A DNA stretch of 23,372 nucleotides, from the NCBI GenBank assembly GCA_029864385.1, contig JAOTTL010000047.1:1-23372 (forward strand). Direction: 5' to 3'. A program made the translations under genes and the position numbers. The notes below the pieces were generated by a model, which was given only the letters and a program-made list of their open reading frames with translations, was not told where the DNA came from and searched no databases. Each line of letters opens with the position of its first letter. The stretch's first letter is position 1. The stretch comes from SG8-41 sp029864385. Lineage in GTDB: Bacteria > Pseudomonadota > Gammaproteobacteria > Burkholderiales > SG8-41. Below, piece by piece: positions 6,838 through 13,216 of this stretch.

Positions 6838-8046
6838 GTGGCAGACATCGCTCGCAAGCAGGTCGTGCTTGGCATTACCGGCGGCATCGCCGCGTACAAG
6901 GCGGCGGAGCTGACGCGTGAGCTGCAGCGGAAAGGTATCGACGTACAGGTCGTTATGACCAAGGCTGCCGGCAGCCTCGTTGCCCCTGCCACTTTCCAGG
7001 CGCTATCGGGCAACCCGGTGTTCTCCGACCTGTGGGACCCCCGTATTGCCGACAATATGGGGCACATCGAGCTCTCGCGCGGCAAGGATGCGATCGTGGT
7101 AGCACCCGCGAGCGCGGATTTCATCGCAAAGATCGCGAACGGGATGGCCGATGATCTGCTGTCCACCCTGTGCCTCGCGCGGGAGTGCCCGCTCCTGGTG
7201 GCACCCGCGATGAACCGTCAGATGTGGGACAACACGGCAACGCGCCGCAACGTGGAGCGGCTGCTGCGCGACGGCGTGACGATTCTGGGACCGGCGAGCG
7301 GCGATCAGGCCTGTGGCGAGGTAGGGCTGGGCCGCATGCTGGAGCCGCAGGAGATCGCCGAGGCCCTCCTGATGCAGCTCTCACCCAGGCTCCTGCGCGG
7401 GGTGCGCGTCCTGATCACGGCGGGTCCGACCTTCGAGCCGATCGACGCGGTCCGCGGCATCACCAACCGCAGCTCCGGGAAAATGGGTTACGCCGTTGCG
7501 CGTGCCGCGCTGGATGCGGGCGCGAAGGTGAGTCTGATCTCAGGGCCCGTAAGCCTGCCCGCCCCGTCGGGTGCCGAGATCGCGCACGTCGAGACGGCCG
7601 CACGGATGTTCGATGCCGTGAAGCGGCAGGTGGGGCGCGCCGACATCTACATTGGGGTTGCCGCCGTCGCAGACTACCGGGTCGACAAACCACGCACGCA
7701 CAAAATCAAGAAGACCGACGAGCGCCAGTTGCTGCTGCGGCTCGTGCCGAATCCGGATATTCTCGGTTGGGTCGCGGGCCGGCCGAAACCGCCATTCTGC
7801 GTGGGCTTTGCCGCCGAGAGCCGCAACCTGGATGCGTACGCCGACGCAAAGCGGCGCAGAAAAAAGGTGGAAATGATGGTTGCCAATCTCGCCCAGGATG
7901 CCATCGGGTCCGATGACAACGAAGTGACGGTACTGGACGATCAGGGCAAGCACCGTTTCGAGCGCGCGCCCAAAGACGTGATCGCCCGTCAGCTCGTGGC
8001 TCACATCGCGCAGCTCTACCGCACGAGAACCAGACGGAAAAGCTGA
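6838..8046 (+). CDS. coaBC: Bifunctional phosphopantothenoylcysteine decarboxylase / phosphopantothenate-cysteine ligase
   Basis: This 402-residue fusion makes 4-phosphopantetheine for coenzyme A. Residues 5-175 are the flavin-dependent CoaC domain: GITGGIAAYK at 12-21, catalytic H76 in NMGHIELSR, the PAMNRQMW loop at 123-130, and C159 in DQACGEVGLGRM. Residues 187-400 are the CTP-dependent CoaB domain, with ITNRSSGKMGYA (208-219) and the lysine-rich KIKK segment at 289-292. The start is GTG at 6838, which gives the expected N-terminus; no good Shine-Dalgarno sequence is seen. It is divergent from radC and co-directional with dut, a common proteobacterial pairing. Confidence 0.97.
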   Translation: MADIARKQVVLGITGGIAAYKAAELTRELQRKGIDVQVVMTKAAGSLVAPATFQALSGNPVFSDLWDPRIADNMGHIELSRGKDAIVVAPASADFIAKIANGMADDLLSTLCLARECPLLVAPAMNRQMWDNTATRRNVERLLRDGVTILGPASGDQACGEVGLGRMLEPQEIAEALLMQLSPRLLRGVRVLITAGPTFEPIDAVRGITNRSSGKMGYAVARAALDAGAKVSLISGPVSLPAPSGAEIAHVETAARMFDAVKRQVGRADIYIGVAAVADYRVDKPRTHKIKKTDERQLLLRLVPNPDILGWVAGRPKPPFCVGFAAESRNLDAYADAKRRRKKVEMMVANLAQDAIGSDDNEVTVLDDQGKHRFERAPKDVIARQLVAHIAQLYRTRTRRKS

Positions 8047-8142
8047 ACCGCAAAGACGCGCGGACGCCGGGGACGCGCAGAGAAACGGAGTCCTGCCGGG
8101 TATCCCTTTGCGCGCCCTTCGCGTCTTTGCACCTTTGCGGTC
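8045..8142. repeat. Inverted decad-type array (CCGCAAAG type), coaBC-dut gap
   Basis: The left arm (about 8047-8087) starts ACCGCAAAGACGC and continues with imperfect GACGC-spaced units. The right arm (8105-8142) read on the other strand is ACCGCAAAGGTGCAAAGACGC and so on. The unit length is about 9-10 bases. The left arm begins directly at the coaBC stop codon and the right arm ends 24 bases before dut. Confidence 0.75.
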
Positions 8143-8166
8143 AATGCTCTTGCATTTGAAATCGGC

Positions 8167-8613
8167 ATGAAGACCATCGACGTGAAGATCCTCGACGAGC
8201 GCCTGCGCGGCCAGTTGCCGCATTACGCGACACCCGGATCGGCCGGACTCGACCTTCGCGCGTGCATCGATGCTCCGCTCGTCCTCCACCCGGGCCAGAG
8301 CGAGTTGATTCCCGCCGGGATCGCCATTCATCTCGCCGATGCGGGGCTGGCAGCCCTGATCCTCCCGCGCTCCGGCCTCGGGCACAAGCACGGCATCGTG
8401 CTGGGAAACCTCGTCGGCCTCATCGACTCGGATTACCAGGGGCCGATCTTTGTTTCGACGTGGAATCGTGGCGGCGCGCCATTCACGGTCAACCCGATGG
8501 AACGGCTTGCCCAGCTCGTCGTCGTCCCAATACTGCAGGTCGGCTTCAACGTAGTGGATGACTTCGATGCCAGCCACCGCGGCGCCGGCGGGTTTGGCAG
8601 CACAGGCCACTAG
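8167..8613 (+). CDS. dut: Deoxyuridine 5'-triphosphate nucleotidohydrolase (dUTPase)
   Basis: Hydrolyses dUTP to dUMP and pyrophosphate, keeping uracil out of DNA and feeding dTMP synthesis. It has 148 residues, typical for the trimeric family. All five motifs are present: PGSAGLDLR (23-31), PRSGLGHKHGI (67-77), GNLVGLIDSDYQG (80-92) with the catalytic D87, ERLAQLVVVP (112-121) and the C-terminal RGAGGFGSTG (138-147). It starts at ATG in the expected place and is probably co-transcribed with coaBC, though an inverted repeat array lies between them. Confidence 0.97.
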   Translation: MKTIDVKILDERLRGQLPHYATPGSAGLDLRACIDAPLVLHPGQSELIPAGIAIHLADAGLAALILPRSGLGHKHGIVLGNLVGLIDSDYQGPIFVSTWNRGGAPFTVNPMERLAQLVVVPILQVGFNVVDDFDASHRGAGGFGSTGH

Positions 8614-8619
8614 AACAAC

Positions 8620-8714
8620 GTGACCAGTGACCAGTGACCGGTGACCCGTGACCCGTGACCAGTAACTTCCCACTTTTCGCTTTGTTCCGGTCACCGGTCA
8701 CCGGTCACCGGTCA
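8620..8714. repeat. Heptad array with matched inverted arms (GTGACCG type), dut-chelatase gap
   Basis: Six 7-base units GTGACC(A/G/C) and a seventh decayed unit GTAACTT run from 8620 to 8668. After an 18-base spacer, four exact units CCGGTCA (8687-8714) read GTGACCG on the opposite strand. The two arms use the same word, so a long register-shifting hairpin can form. It starts seven bases after the dut stop. Confidence 0.92.
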
Positions 8715-8754
8715 CTCCTGTTCAAATGCAGGCCCGTGGCATCCGCCACCAGCA

Positions 8755-9138
8755 ATGGCTGACAAGAAAACCTCAGCGCTCGTGTTGTTCGCGCACGGCG
8801 CCCGCGATGCCCAGTGGAGCGAGCCCTTCCGCGCGATCCGGCAGACGGTTGCCGAGCGGCGGCCGGACCTGACGGTCGAGCTCGCGTTCCTGGAGCTGAT
8901 GCGGCCCGCTTTGGGTGAACGCGTTTCAGAACTGGTGCGGACCGGTCACGCCACCATTACCATCGCGCCGTTGTTTCTGGCGCAGGGAGGTCACCTCAAG
9001 AAAGACCTGCCCCGGCTGGTCGCGGGTTTCAGCGCCCAGCATCCTTCGATCGAGATCACCGTCCTCCCCGCGATCGGCGAAGTTACCGAGTTGTTGAACG
9101 CGATCTCCGACTGGCTCGTCAACAGCACACCGCGCTAA
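8755..9138 (+). CDS. CbiX/SirB-type small chelatase-like protein
   Basis: 127 residues with the short single-domain chelatase architecture. Members insert Co2+ or Fe2+ into sirohydrochlorin (cobalamin or siroheme synthesis), and two copies form the active site. The N-terminal strand and metal histidine are in LFAHGARD (H14), and the second histidine is H80 in FLAQGGHLKKDLP. The rest fits the family fold. No other siroheme or cobalamin gene is in view, so the metal and pathway are open. The stop overlaps the next start (TAATG), suggesting translational coupling with the DUF192 gene. Confidence 0.87.
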   Translation: MADKKTSALVLFAHGARDAQWSEPFRAIRQTVAERRPDLTVELAFLELMRPALGERVSELVRTGHATITIAPLFLAQGGHLKKDLPRLVAGFSAQHPSIEITVLPAIGEVTELLNAISDWLVNSTPR

Positions 9139-9638
9139 TGGATCATAGAACCGCCATGATGTTAAGCGCGCCAGGAAATAATCATCGAAAAGTGCTGCGA
9201 CCGGCAAGGCACGCGTTGATCGGAGCAGTGCTGGCGCTGTCGGTAGCGGGTGCCTCGGCCCAACAGCCCGAGATCACGTTGACGGTCAATGACCAGCGCC
9301 TCATGGTCGAAGTCGCTCACACCGAAACGGCCCGCACGCAAGGACTCATGCACCGGCGCATGCTGCCGGAGAGCCGCGGAATGCTCTTCGTATTTCGAGA
9401 GCCGGCGCTCCATGGCATGTGGATGATGAATACCTACGTGCCGCTTTCCGTCGCCTTCCTCGACGGGCAGGGCGTCATCATCAACATTGCAGACATGGAG
9501 CCGCATGCGCGCACCACGCACTCTGCGGCTCGGCCCGCGAAATACGCGCTGGAAGTGAATCTCGGCTGGTTTGCCAAACACGGTATCAAGCCGGGCGCGC
9601 GCGTCGAGGGCATTGAGCGGGCGCCCCCCGCGCTCTAG
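9138..9638 (+). CDS. Secreted DUF192 family protein
   Basis: 166 residues; an alternative start at M7 or M8 would give a shorter n-region. A signal peptide is visible: basic residues around RKVLRPARHA, a hydrophobic core ALIGAVLALSVAG and a cleavage-like ASA-QQ near residue 42. The mature part is a whole DUF192 domain, with RTQGLMHRRMLPESRGMLF, then MWMMNTYVPLSVAF and the end WFAKHGIKPGARV. The domain is widespread and its function is unknown. The start codon overlaps the stop of the chelatase gene. A heptad array and a terminator follow. Confidence 0.9.
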   Translation: MDHRTAMMLSAPGNNHRKVLRPARHALIGAVLALSVAGASAQQPEITLTVNDQRLMVEVAHTETARTQGLMHRRMLPESRGMLFVFREPALHGMWMMNTYVPLSVAFLDGQGVIINIADMEPHARTTHSAARPAKYALEVNLGWFAKHGIKPGARVEGIERAPPAL

Positions 9639-9647
9639 CGCGCGGGC

Positions 9648-9726
9648 GGTTCAAGGTTCAAGCAAGATTGGACGGGTTTCGAATACGAAGTTCCCCGCTT
9701 TGAAGTTTGAACATGGAACCTGGAAC
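9648..9726. repeat. Heptad array with inverted arms (GGTTCAA type)
   Basis: The left arm is GGTTCAA twice at 9648-9661 (then decayed). The right arm is four 7-base units, TTTGAAG, TTTGAAC, ATGGAAC, CTGGAAC, at 9699-9726, which on the other strand read GTTC(C/A)A(N). It lies between the DUF192 stop and a shared terminator. Confidence 0.75.
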
Positions 9727-9739
9727 GCGCAAAAGAAAA

Positions 9740-9767
9740 CGCCCGAGGAACTCTCGGGCGTTTTTTT
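9740..9767. terminator. Intrinsic terminator between convergent genes
   Basis: The stem CGCCCGAG / CTCGGGCG has a GAACT loop, is flanked by AAAA upstream and is followed by seven T. The A-run makes it usable from both sides; it serves the DUF192 unit and the convergent PuuD-like unit. Confidence 0.93.
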
Positions 9768-9781
9768 GCAAGCGAGCGGGC

Positions 9782-10282
9782 TCAGCTCCAGACCGCGGTT
9801 CGGAACAAACCGCCCGAGGCCGTCATGAAGAACAGCAGCGGGAAGGAGAGCAACGTATTGGTGCGCGAGGCCAGGAAAGCAATGCGACGCGCCCTGCCCT
9901 TTTCTTCGTCACTCGCCTGGACCATGCCCAGGATCTTCTTCTGGTTGGGCCAGATCAACACCCACACGTTGAAGAACATGATGGTGCCCAACCAGGCGCC
10001 CACGCCGATCGGATAGTAGGCCGGCTTGAGAAACAGGAACGCGTCGAAGAAAGCCTTGCCGAGCAGCATCGCGCCCATGACCCACGTCGCAAGCGCACCC
10101 CAGCGGAACCAGAACAAGGCGCGCGGCGCGACATGCTTGGTGATGCCGGCGCCGGTGCCGTCCTTGGCCGCCGCCGCCAGCGCGGGCACTTGCACGAAAT
10201 TAAAGTAGTAGAGCAGGCCGATCCACATCACGCCGGCAATCACATGCAGCCAGCGTCCGATTCCAAGTTGAATAAATTCCAT
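9782..10282 (-). CDS. PuuD-like (urate oxidase N-terminal family) four-helix membrane protein
   Basis: 166 residues with hydrophobic segments at about 10-32, 55-75, 86-110 and 143-160. The opening GRWLHVIAGVMWIGLLYYFNFVQ and the later RWGALATWVMG and FFNVWVLIWPNQKKILG match the membrane domain of the PuuD/DUF989 family. Full urate hydroxylase PuuD has more membrane helices and a C-terminal cytochrome c domain; this protein has neither, so urate oxidation should not be assumed. The conserved histidine H13 could bind heme. A good GAGGAG sits before the ATG at 10282. It is the second gene of a two-gene unit, 14 bases behind a 31-residue membrane peptide. Confidence 0.75.
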   Translation of the reverse strand: MEFIQLGIGRWLHVIAGVMWIGLLYYFNFVQVPALAAAAKDGTGAGITKHVAPRALFWFRWGALATWVMGAMLLGKAFFDAFLFLKPAYYPIGVGAWLGTIMFFNVWVLIWPNQKKILGMVQASDEEKGRARRIAFLASRTNTLLSFPLLFFMTASGGLFRTAVWS

Positions 10283-10296
10283 GGCCGGTCTCCTCG

Positions 10297-10392
10297 TTAC
10301 TGCATGGCAAACTTGACGATGTAGAACAGGACAAACGTGAGAATGAGGCCACTAATGACCGTTCCCCACAGCGTATCGAGCGGATTTTTCAT
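10297..10392 (-). CDS. 31-residue single-pass membrane peptide
   Basis: A complete small reading frame translates as MKNPLDTLWGTVISGLILTF followed by VLFYIVKFAMQ and TAA. After a short polar head, residues 10-27 form one membrane helix ending with a lysine. GGAG lies five bases before the ATG. The stop is 14 bases before the start of the PuuD-like protein, which has its own GAGGAG, so the two are very probably co-translated. The size and position suggest an accessory subunit of the PuuD-like membrane protein, similar in style to small oxidase subunits. That role is inference; I do not recognise the family. Confidence 0.75.
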   Translation of the reverse strand: MKNPLDTLWGTVISGLILTFVLFYIVKFAMQ

Positions 10393-10440
10393 TTTCACTC
10401 CTACGGCTGATAACGTCGTTTTGACAGCTACCCGGGCGCT

Positions 10441-10469
10441 ATTCTAGTGCCTTCCACTTACCCCAGCAA
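10441..10469 (-). promoter_or_regulatory. Promoter candidate for the small peptide/PuuD-like unit
   Basis: On the - strand, TTGCTG and TAGAAT are spaced by 17 bases, about 50 bases before the 31-residue reading frame. The -10 is five of six to consensus; the -35 is weak. Confidence 0.45.
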
Positions 10470-10489
10470 TGGTTGATAAGATTGCTCAC

Positions 10490-10922
10490 CTATTCCCCCC
10501 CGTGATTTTCGAGCCGTATCAGCGCGGCGCCGCAGATCGCCAGTTGCCAAGCCCCCGGTTTCAACGGCCACAACCGCCCTGCCTGGTTCATATCTTGGGC
10601 GCAGCCTGCCCCGTCGAGGCAGCGTGCGATCTGATTCGCGACTGGCAACGGCCGTGACGCTTCGCCCGCGAGCGCGCGTCGGATCCACGCTGCGGCGACG
10701 CGTGCGTCGATCGATTGCAGCAGCGTGACCGAGCACTTCAGGACGGCGCTCTCGGCTTCGAAGAACACACAGGATCCTCCCGCCTCGAAGTGCTCGAGCC
10801 GCGGTCGACGACGCGGATTAGCGAATACCTCGCCCTCGGTGCAATCGAGCAGCAGCGCGCGCGCCGGTTGCGAGAATAAAATCGCGCAGCAGCTCGGCCC
10901 CAGTGAAGCGATCGGCTGCCAT
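10490..10922 (-). pseudogene. Unrecognised gene, apparently frameshifted in a (GC)5 run
   Basis: The 3' part (10490 to about 10860) reads as protein: LLLDCTEGEVFANPRRRPRL, then FEAESAVLKCSVTLL and on to a TAG stop, with high third-position GC. Its only in-frame start is GTG at 10768, preceded by GGAGG. The 5' part, from ATG at 10922, reads MAADRFTGAELLRDFILATG in another frame and dies soon after. The two join naturally at the dinucleotide run 10855-10864: one more GC would give a continuous 144-residue protein through ATGARALLLDC. Seven or so cysteines are present. The options are a real frameshift, a phase-variable tract, or a sequencing error. No homology is recognised. Confidence 0.55.
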
Positions 10923-11229
10923 GACGCGCAACGCTTTTTTGGCCGTTGTCCGCTCGTACCCGGCGCCTGGAAGCAACTGACAGCAGCCGCTGCGCAAAGA
11001 CTTTATACTTAAATTTCAGAGGATTATGACGCGGACTGGCACTCGGATGCCTCGCGCCGGTGCGTTCGGCGTGTTCCGCGGATGGCGACGGTGCGCTCCA
11101 TCCCGTGTCGCCGGAACCGTGAACTGGATCACGCCTACGGCGGACCCAAACCGGTAGCGCAAGCATCGGGCGGAAGGGGTAAAATAGACGAACCTTGAGA
11201 TAGCAGCGGTTTCCAATCTTGTACACGTT
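10923..11229. other. Stretch without a recognised gene
   Basis: Both strands have open frames here, but none has convincing protein character, except that the frame of the 5' part of the broken gene stays open upstream to about 11017 (sequence around LLPGAGYERTTAKKALRV), so its start may lie further upstream. A TAAAAT at 11180-11185 is a possible -10 for the next + strand gene, without a matching -35. Confidence 0.4.
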
Positions 11230-12027
11230 ATGCGGCGCGAACCGGTTCTTTTTGTGATGCGATACGCGTTTCGAATTGCCGCTGGCCTCGGCGCTATTAG
11301 TGTCGCCGGGTTTGCTGTGGCTCAGGCTGGGCTCTGGGATGACCGCGGCGGGCTCGGACTTCGGCCGTCGGTTCGGGAGTCGGCCCCGTTACCGGCAAGT
11401 TCCCACACCGATCCTCGCGCCCAGCGGCAAGCTTCCTCATCACGGGACTACGAGCTGTACAGCGGCGTGCGCGAGCTGCCCCGACTCGGAACGTCCGCTC
11501 CCGAATCCTATAGCGGCGTGGCGTATACGATGTCGCGCAATTGGGGATCATCGCTTGAGGCCAGCGTGATGCCGGAATCAGCAAGCGCGCCCCGGCGCTA
11601 CTCCCTCGCCGGCCAGGTCCGGACCGCGCTGTCCGACGAGCGTGGCGTGAGCGTCGGGCTACAGTACCGCCACTACGACGCGCGCTCAGGTCTCCGAGGT
11701 GGACCGTATGGCGACCCCTTGGGCAGCACCCGCGAACATGAATTCGCCCCATCAGCCGTGCCTGGGCTGTTTTCGAGCCCGAGCTACGAAGTCCGGTTGC
11801 GTTACCAGCACAGCGCGTCAAGCTCTTTCGGCCTGGCGCTGGGCCGCGATCTGGAAACCCTGACGCCAGGCCTCGGCGTAGGGGCCAACGGCGAGCGCCA
11901 GCTCATGTTCACCGGGCAACACTGGCTGACACCGAGCTGGGGGCTAAGCTACGACCTGCTCTCCGACGAGCCGGGAGGTTCGATGCGAGTGCAGGGCCTG
12001 CGCCTCGGCGTGCGCTACCGGTTCTGA
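11230..12027 (+). CDS. Secreted, probably outer-membrane beta-barrel protein of unknown function
   Basis: 265 residues, not recognised as a named family. The N-terminus MRREPVLFVMRYAFRIAAGL followed by GAISVAGFAVAQA is a signal peptide; M10 (11257) is an equally good start. After a Ser/Pro-rich linker (about 45-75) the rest alternates polar and hydrophobic residues, with aromatic-rich strands such as VSVGLQYRHY, YEVRLRYQH, WGLSYDLLS and LRLGVRYRF. It ends in the classic C-terminal F of outer-membrane barrels. This pattern suggests a barrel of eight to ten strands inserted by BamA. There is no partner gene on its strand nearby. Confidence 0.7.
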   Translation: MRREPVLFVMRYAFRIAAGLGAISVAGFAVAQAGLWDDRGGLGLRPSVRESAPLPASSHTDPRAQRQASSSRDYELYSGVRELPRLGTSAPESYSGVAYTMSRNWGSSLEASVMPESASAPRRYSLAGQVRTALSDERGVSVGLQYRHYDARSGLRGGPYGDPLGSTREHEFAPSAVPGLFSSPSYEVRLRYQHSASSSFGLALGRDLETLTPGLGVGANGERQLMFTGQHWLTPSWGLSYDLLSDEPGGSMRVQGLRLGVRYRF

Positions 12028-12088
12028 TCCGGCGCGCATTTCAGTTTCTCGGGGTGGCGGTCTGAAGCACGGCCCCGCGCCTACGCGA

Positions 12089-12847
12089 CTATTGCTGTTT
12101 TCCTGATTGATCAACCAGCGGCACAAAACGTACTGCCAGCACCTCGCGGCGGCTGACCGTGCCGTCACGCTGTTTTTCCAGCACCAGGAGCGTCTGCCCC
12201 CCGATCTGGCCGCCGACCGGGATCACCAGCCGCCCGCCCGGTTTCAGCTGATCGATGAGCGGCTGCGGCACGTCCCGCGGCGCTGCCGTCACGATGATGG
12301 CGTCGAAGGGGGCGTGCTCCGGCCAGCCCTGGTAGCCGTCACCGACCTTGGCCGTGACATTGTCATAACCGAGTCGTTTAAGACGTTCTCCCGCCTCGCG
12401 GCCCAGGGGCTCCACGATCTCGATCGTGTAAACCGTCTTCGCCAGTTCGGCCAGCACCGCAGCCTGGTAGCCGCAGCCGGTGCCGATCTCGAGCACCGTA
12501 TCGCCCGGCTTCACGTCCATGATATCGGTCATCAAGGCGACGATGAAGGGTTGCGAGATCGTCTGCCCATGCCCGATCGGCAGCGGGCGGTCGGCGTAAG
12601 CGCTGGGTCGCTCCCAGGCCGGCACAAACTCGTGCCGCGGCACCTTCGACATTGCCGCCATCACACGCTCGGAAAGAGCCGCCCGGCCGGTCTCGAAGCG
12701 GGTCTCGCGCGTGATCGTGGCGATGTGCTCGACCATGCGCGCGCGCTCCCTGGCGTACGTGTCCTGCGCTTCCGCGGTCATGTCACCCCCTGAGATGAGC
12801 ACGAGGATGCCGAGCAATCCCAACACGCCACTACGAGCCGATTCCAT
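12089..12847 (-). CDS. pcm: Protein-L-isoaspartate O-methyltransferase, probably exported
   Basis: Methylates isoaspartyl residues in damaged proteins with S-adenosylmethionine. The SAM motif VLEIGTGCGYQAAVLAEL is at about 118-135, RPLPIGHGQTISQP at 87-100, and the later FDAIIVTAAPRDVPQPLIDQ is typical. From the ATG at 12847 there are 252 residues, beginning with a hydrophobic stretch GVLGLLGILVLI and a cleavage-like AEA-Q, so export to the periplasm is plausible. An alternative start at 12781 (MTAEAQDTYARER) has a better Shine-Dalgarno sequence (AGGGGG) and would make a cytoplasmic 230-residue enzyme. A terminator T-run touches the 12847 start, which favours the shorter form in transcripts starting downstream. 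The family call is firm; the start is not. Confidence 0.9.
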   Translation of the reverse strand: MESARSGVLGLLGILVLISGGDMTAEAQDTYARERARMVEHIATITRETRFETGRAALSERVMAAMSKVPRHEFVPAWERPSAYADRPLPIGHGQTISQPFIVALMTDIMDVKPGDTVLEIGTGCGYQAAVLAELAKTVYTIEIVEPLGREAGERLKRLGYDNVTAKVGDGYQGWPEHAPFDAIIVTAAPRDVPQPLIDQLKPGGRLVIPVGGQIGGQTLLVLEKQRDGTVSRREVLAVRFVPLVDQSGKQQ

Positions 12848-12888
12848 AAAAAACCAGGGGCATTCCCGACGTAATCGAGTATGCCCCC
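12848..12888 (-). terminator. Intrinsic terminator after the psiF-like gene
   Basis: On the - strand, GGGGCAT (12887-12881) pairs with ATGCCCC (12863-12857) over a 17-base loop. This is followed by TGG and six T, which end directly at the candidate pcm ATG. The long loop lowers confidence. Confidence 0.65.
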
Positions 12889-12907
12889 AGAGACCACGCG
12901 GAATCAA

Positions 12908-13156
12908 TCAGCTTTTCAGGCAGGTCTTCATGAACTGCTTGCGCTCAGCACCCTTGAGCTTCTGATCAGCGGCTTCTCTGTTGCAATCTTTCATTTTATG
13001 CCGGTGAGCCAGCTGCTTTTCGGTGGGCGGCTTCCTGGTCTTCACCGGCTTCTCCGCCTTTACGGCGGTCTCCGCACCGCTTTTGCCCCGCTCCTGCGCG
13101 AATGCGAAGGGCGACGTTGCGAGCACGAGGCACAGTACTGCGATCAGCTCTCTCAT
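12908..13156 (-). CDS. PsiF repeat family protein, secreted
   Basis: 82 residues. A signal peptide (MRELIAVLCLVLATSPFAFA, cleaved before QE) is followed by a Lys-rich linker and one PsiF-type repeat, HKMKDCNREAADQKLKGAER, ending FMKTCLKS with the paired cysteines of the family. PsiF of E. coli is induced by phosphate starvation and has two repeats; this one has one. The function is unknown. AGAGGAG lies eight bases before the ATG. A hairpin that overlaps the LLM gene stop lies upstream, and a terminator follows. Confidence 0.87.
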   Translation of the reverse strand: MRELIAVLCLVLATSPFAFAQERGKSGAETAVKAEKPVKTRKPPTEKQLAHRHKMKDCNREAADQKLKGAERKQFMKTCLKS

Positions 13157-13176
13157 GATGCGCTCCTCTCTAGGTT

Positions 13177-13216
13177 GTTAAACGCGTTCGTCGGGCGAGC
13201 CCGACGCCGGTTTAAC
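13177..13216. repeat. Interrupted palindrome between the LLM and psiF-like genes
   Basis: The outer arms GTTAAAC (13177-13183) and GTTTAAC (13210-13216) and the inner arms CGTCGGG (13189-13195) and CCCGACG (13200-13206) pair perfectly around the loop CGAG. The outer arm contains the LLM stop codon. There is no T-run, so it may be an mRNA 3' structure or a two-part operator. Confidence 0.6.

Noticed and set aside
7540..8694. - strand open frame of 384 residues across coaBC, dut and the heptad array
   Set aside because: It crosses two well-identified genes and its N-terminus (VTGHRSLVTGH type) is just translated heptad array.
8620..8714. CRISPR array
   Set aside because: The units are seven bases with no spacers, and there are no cas genes; it is a tandem array with inverted arms.
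9782..10282. Functional urate hydroxylase
   Set aside because: Only part of the membrane region of the family is present; the C-terminal cytochrome c domain and further helices are missing, and no purine catabolism gene is nearby.
10738..11226. - strand open frame of 162 residues
   Set aside because: Arg/Ser-rich and without motifs; the two other - strand frames here have better protein character and join at the GC run.
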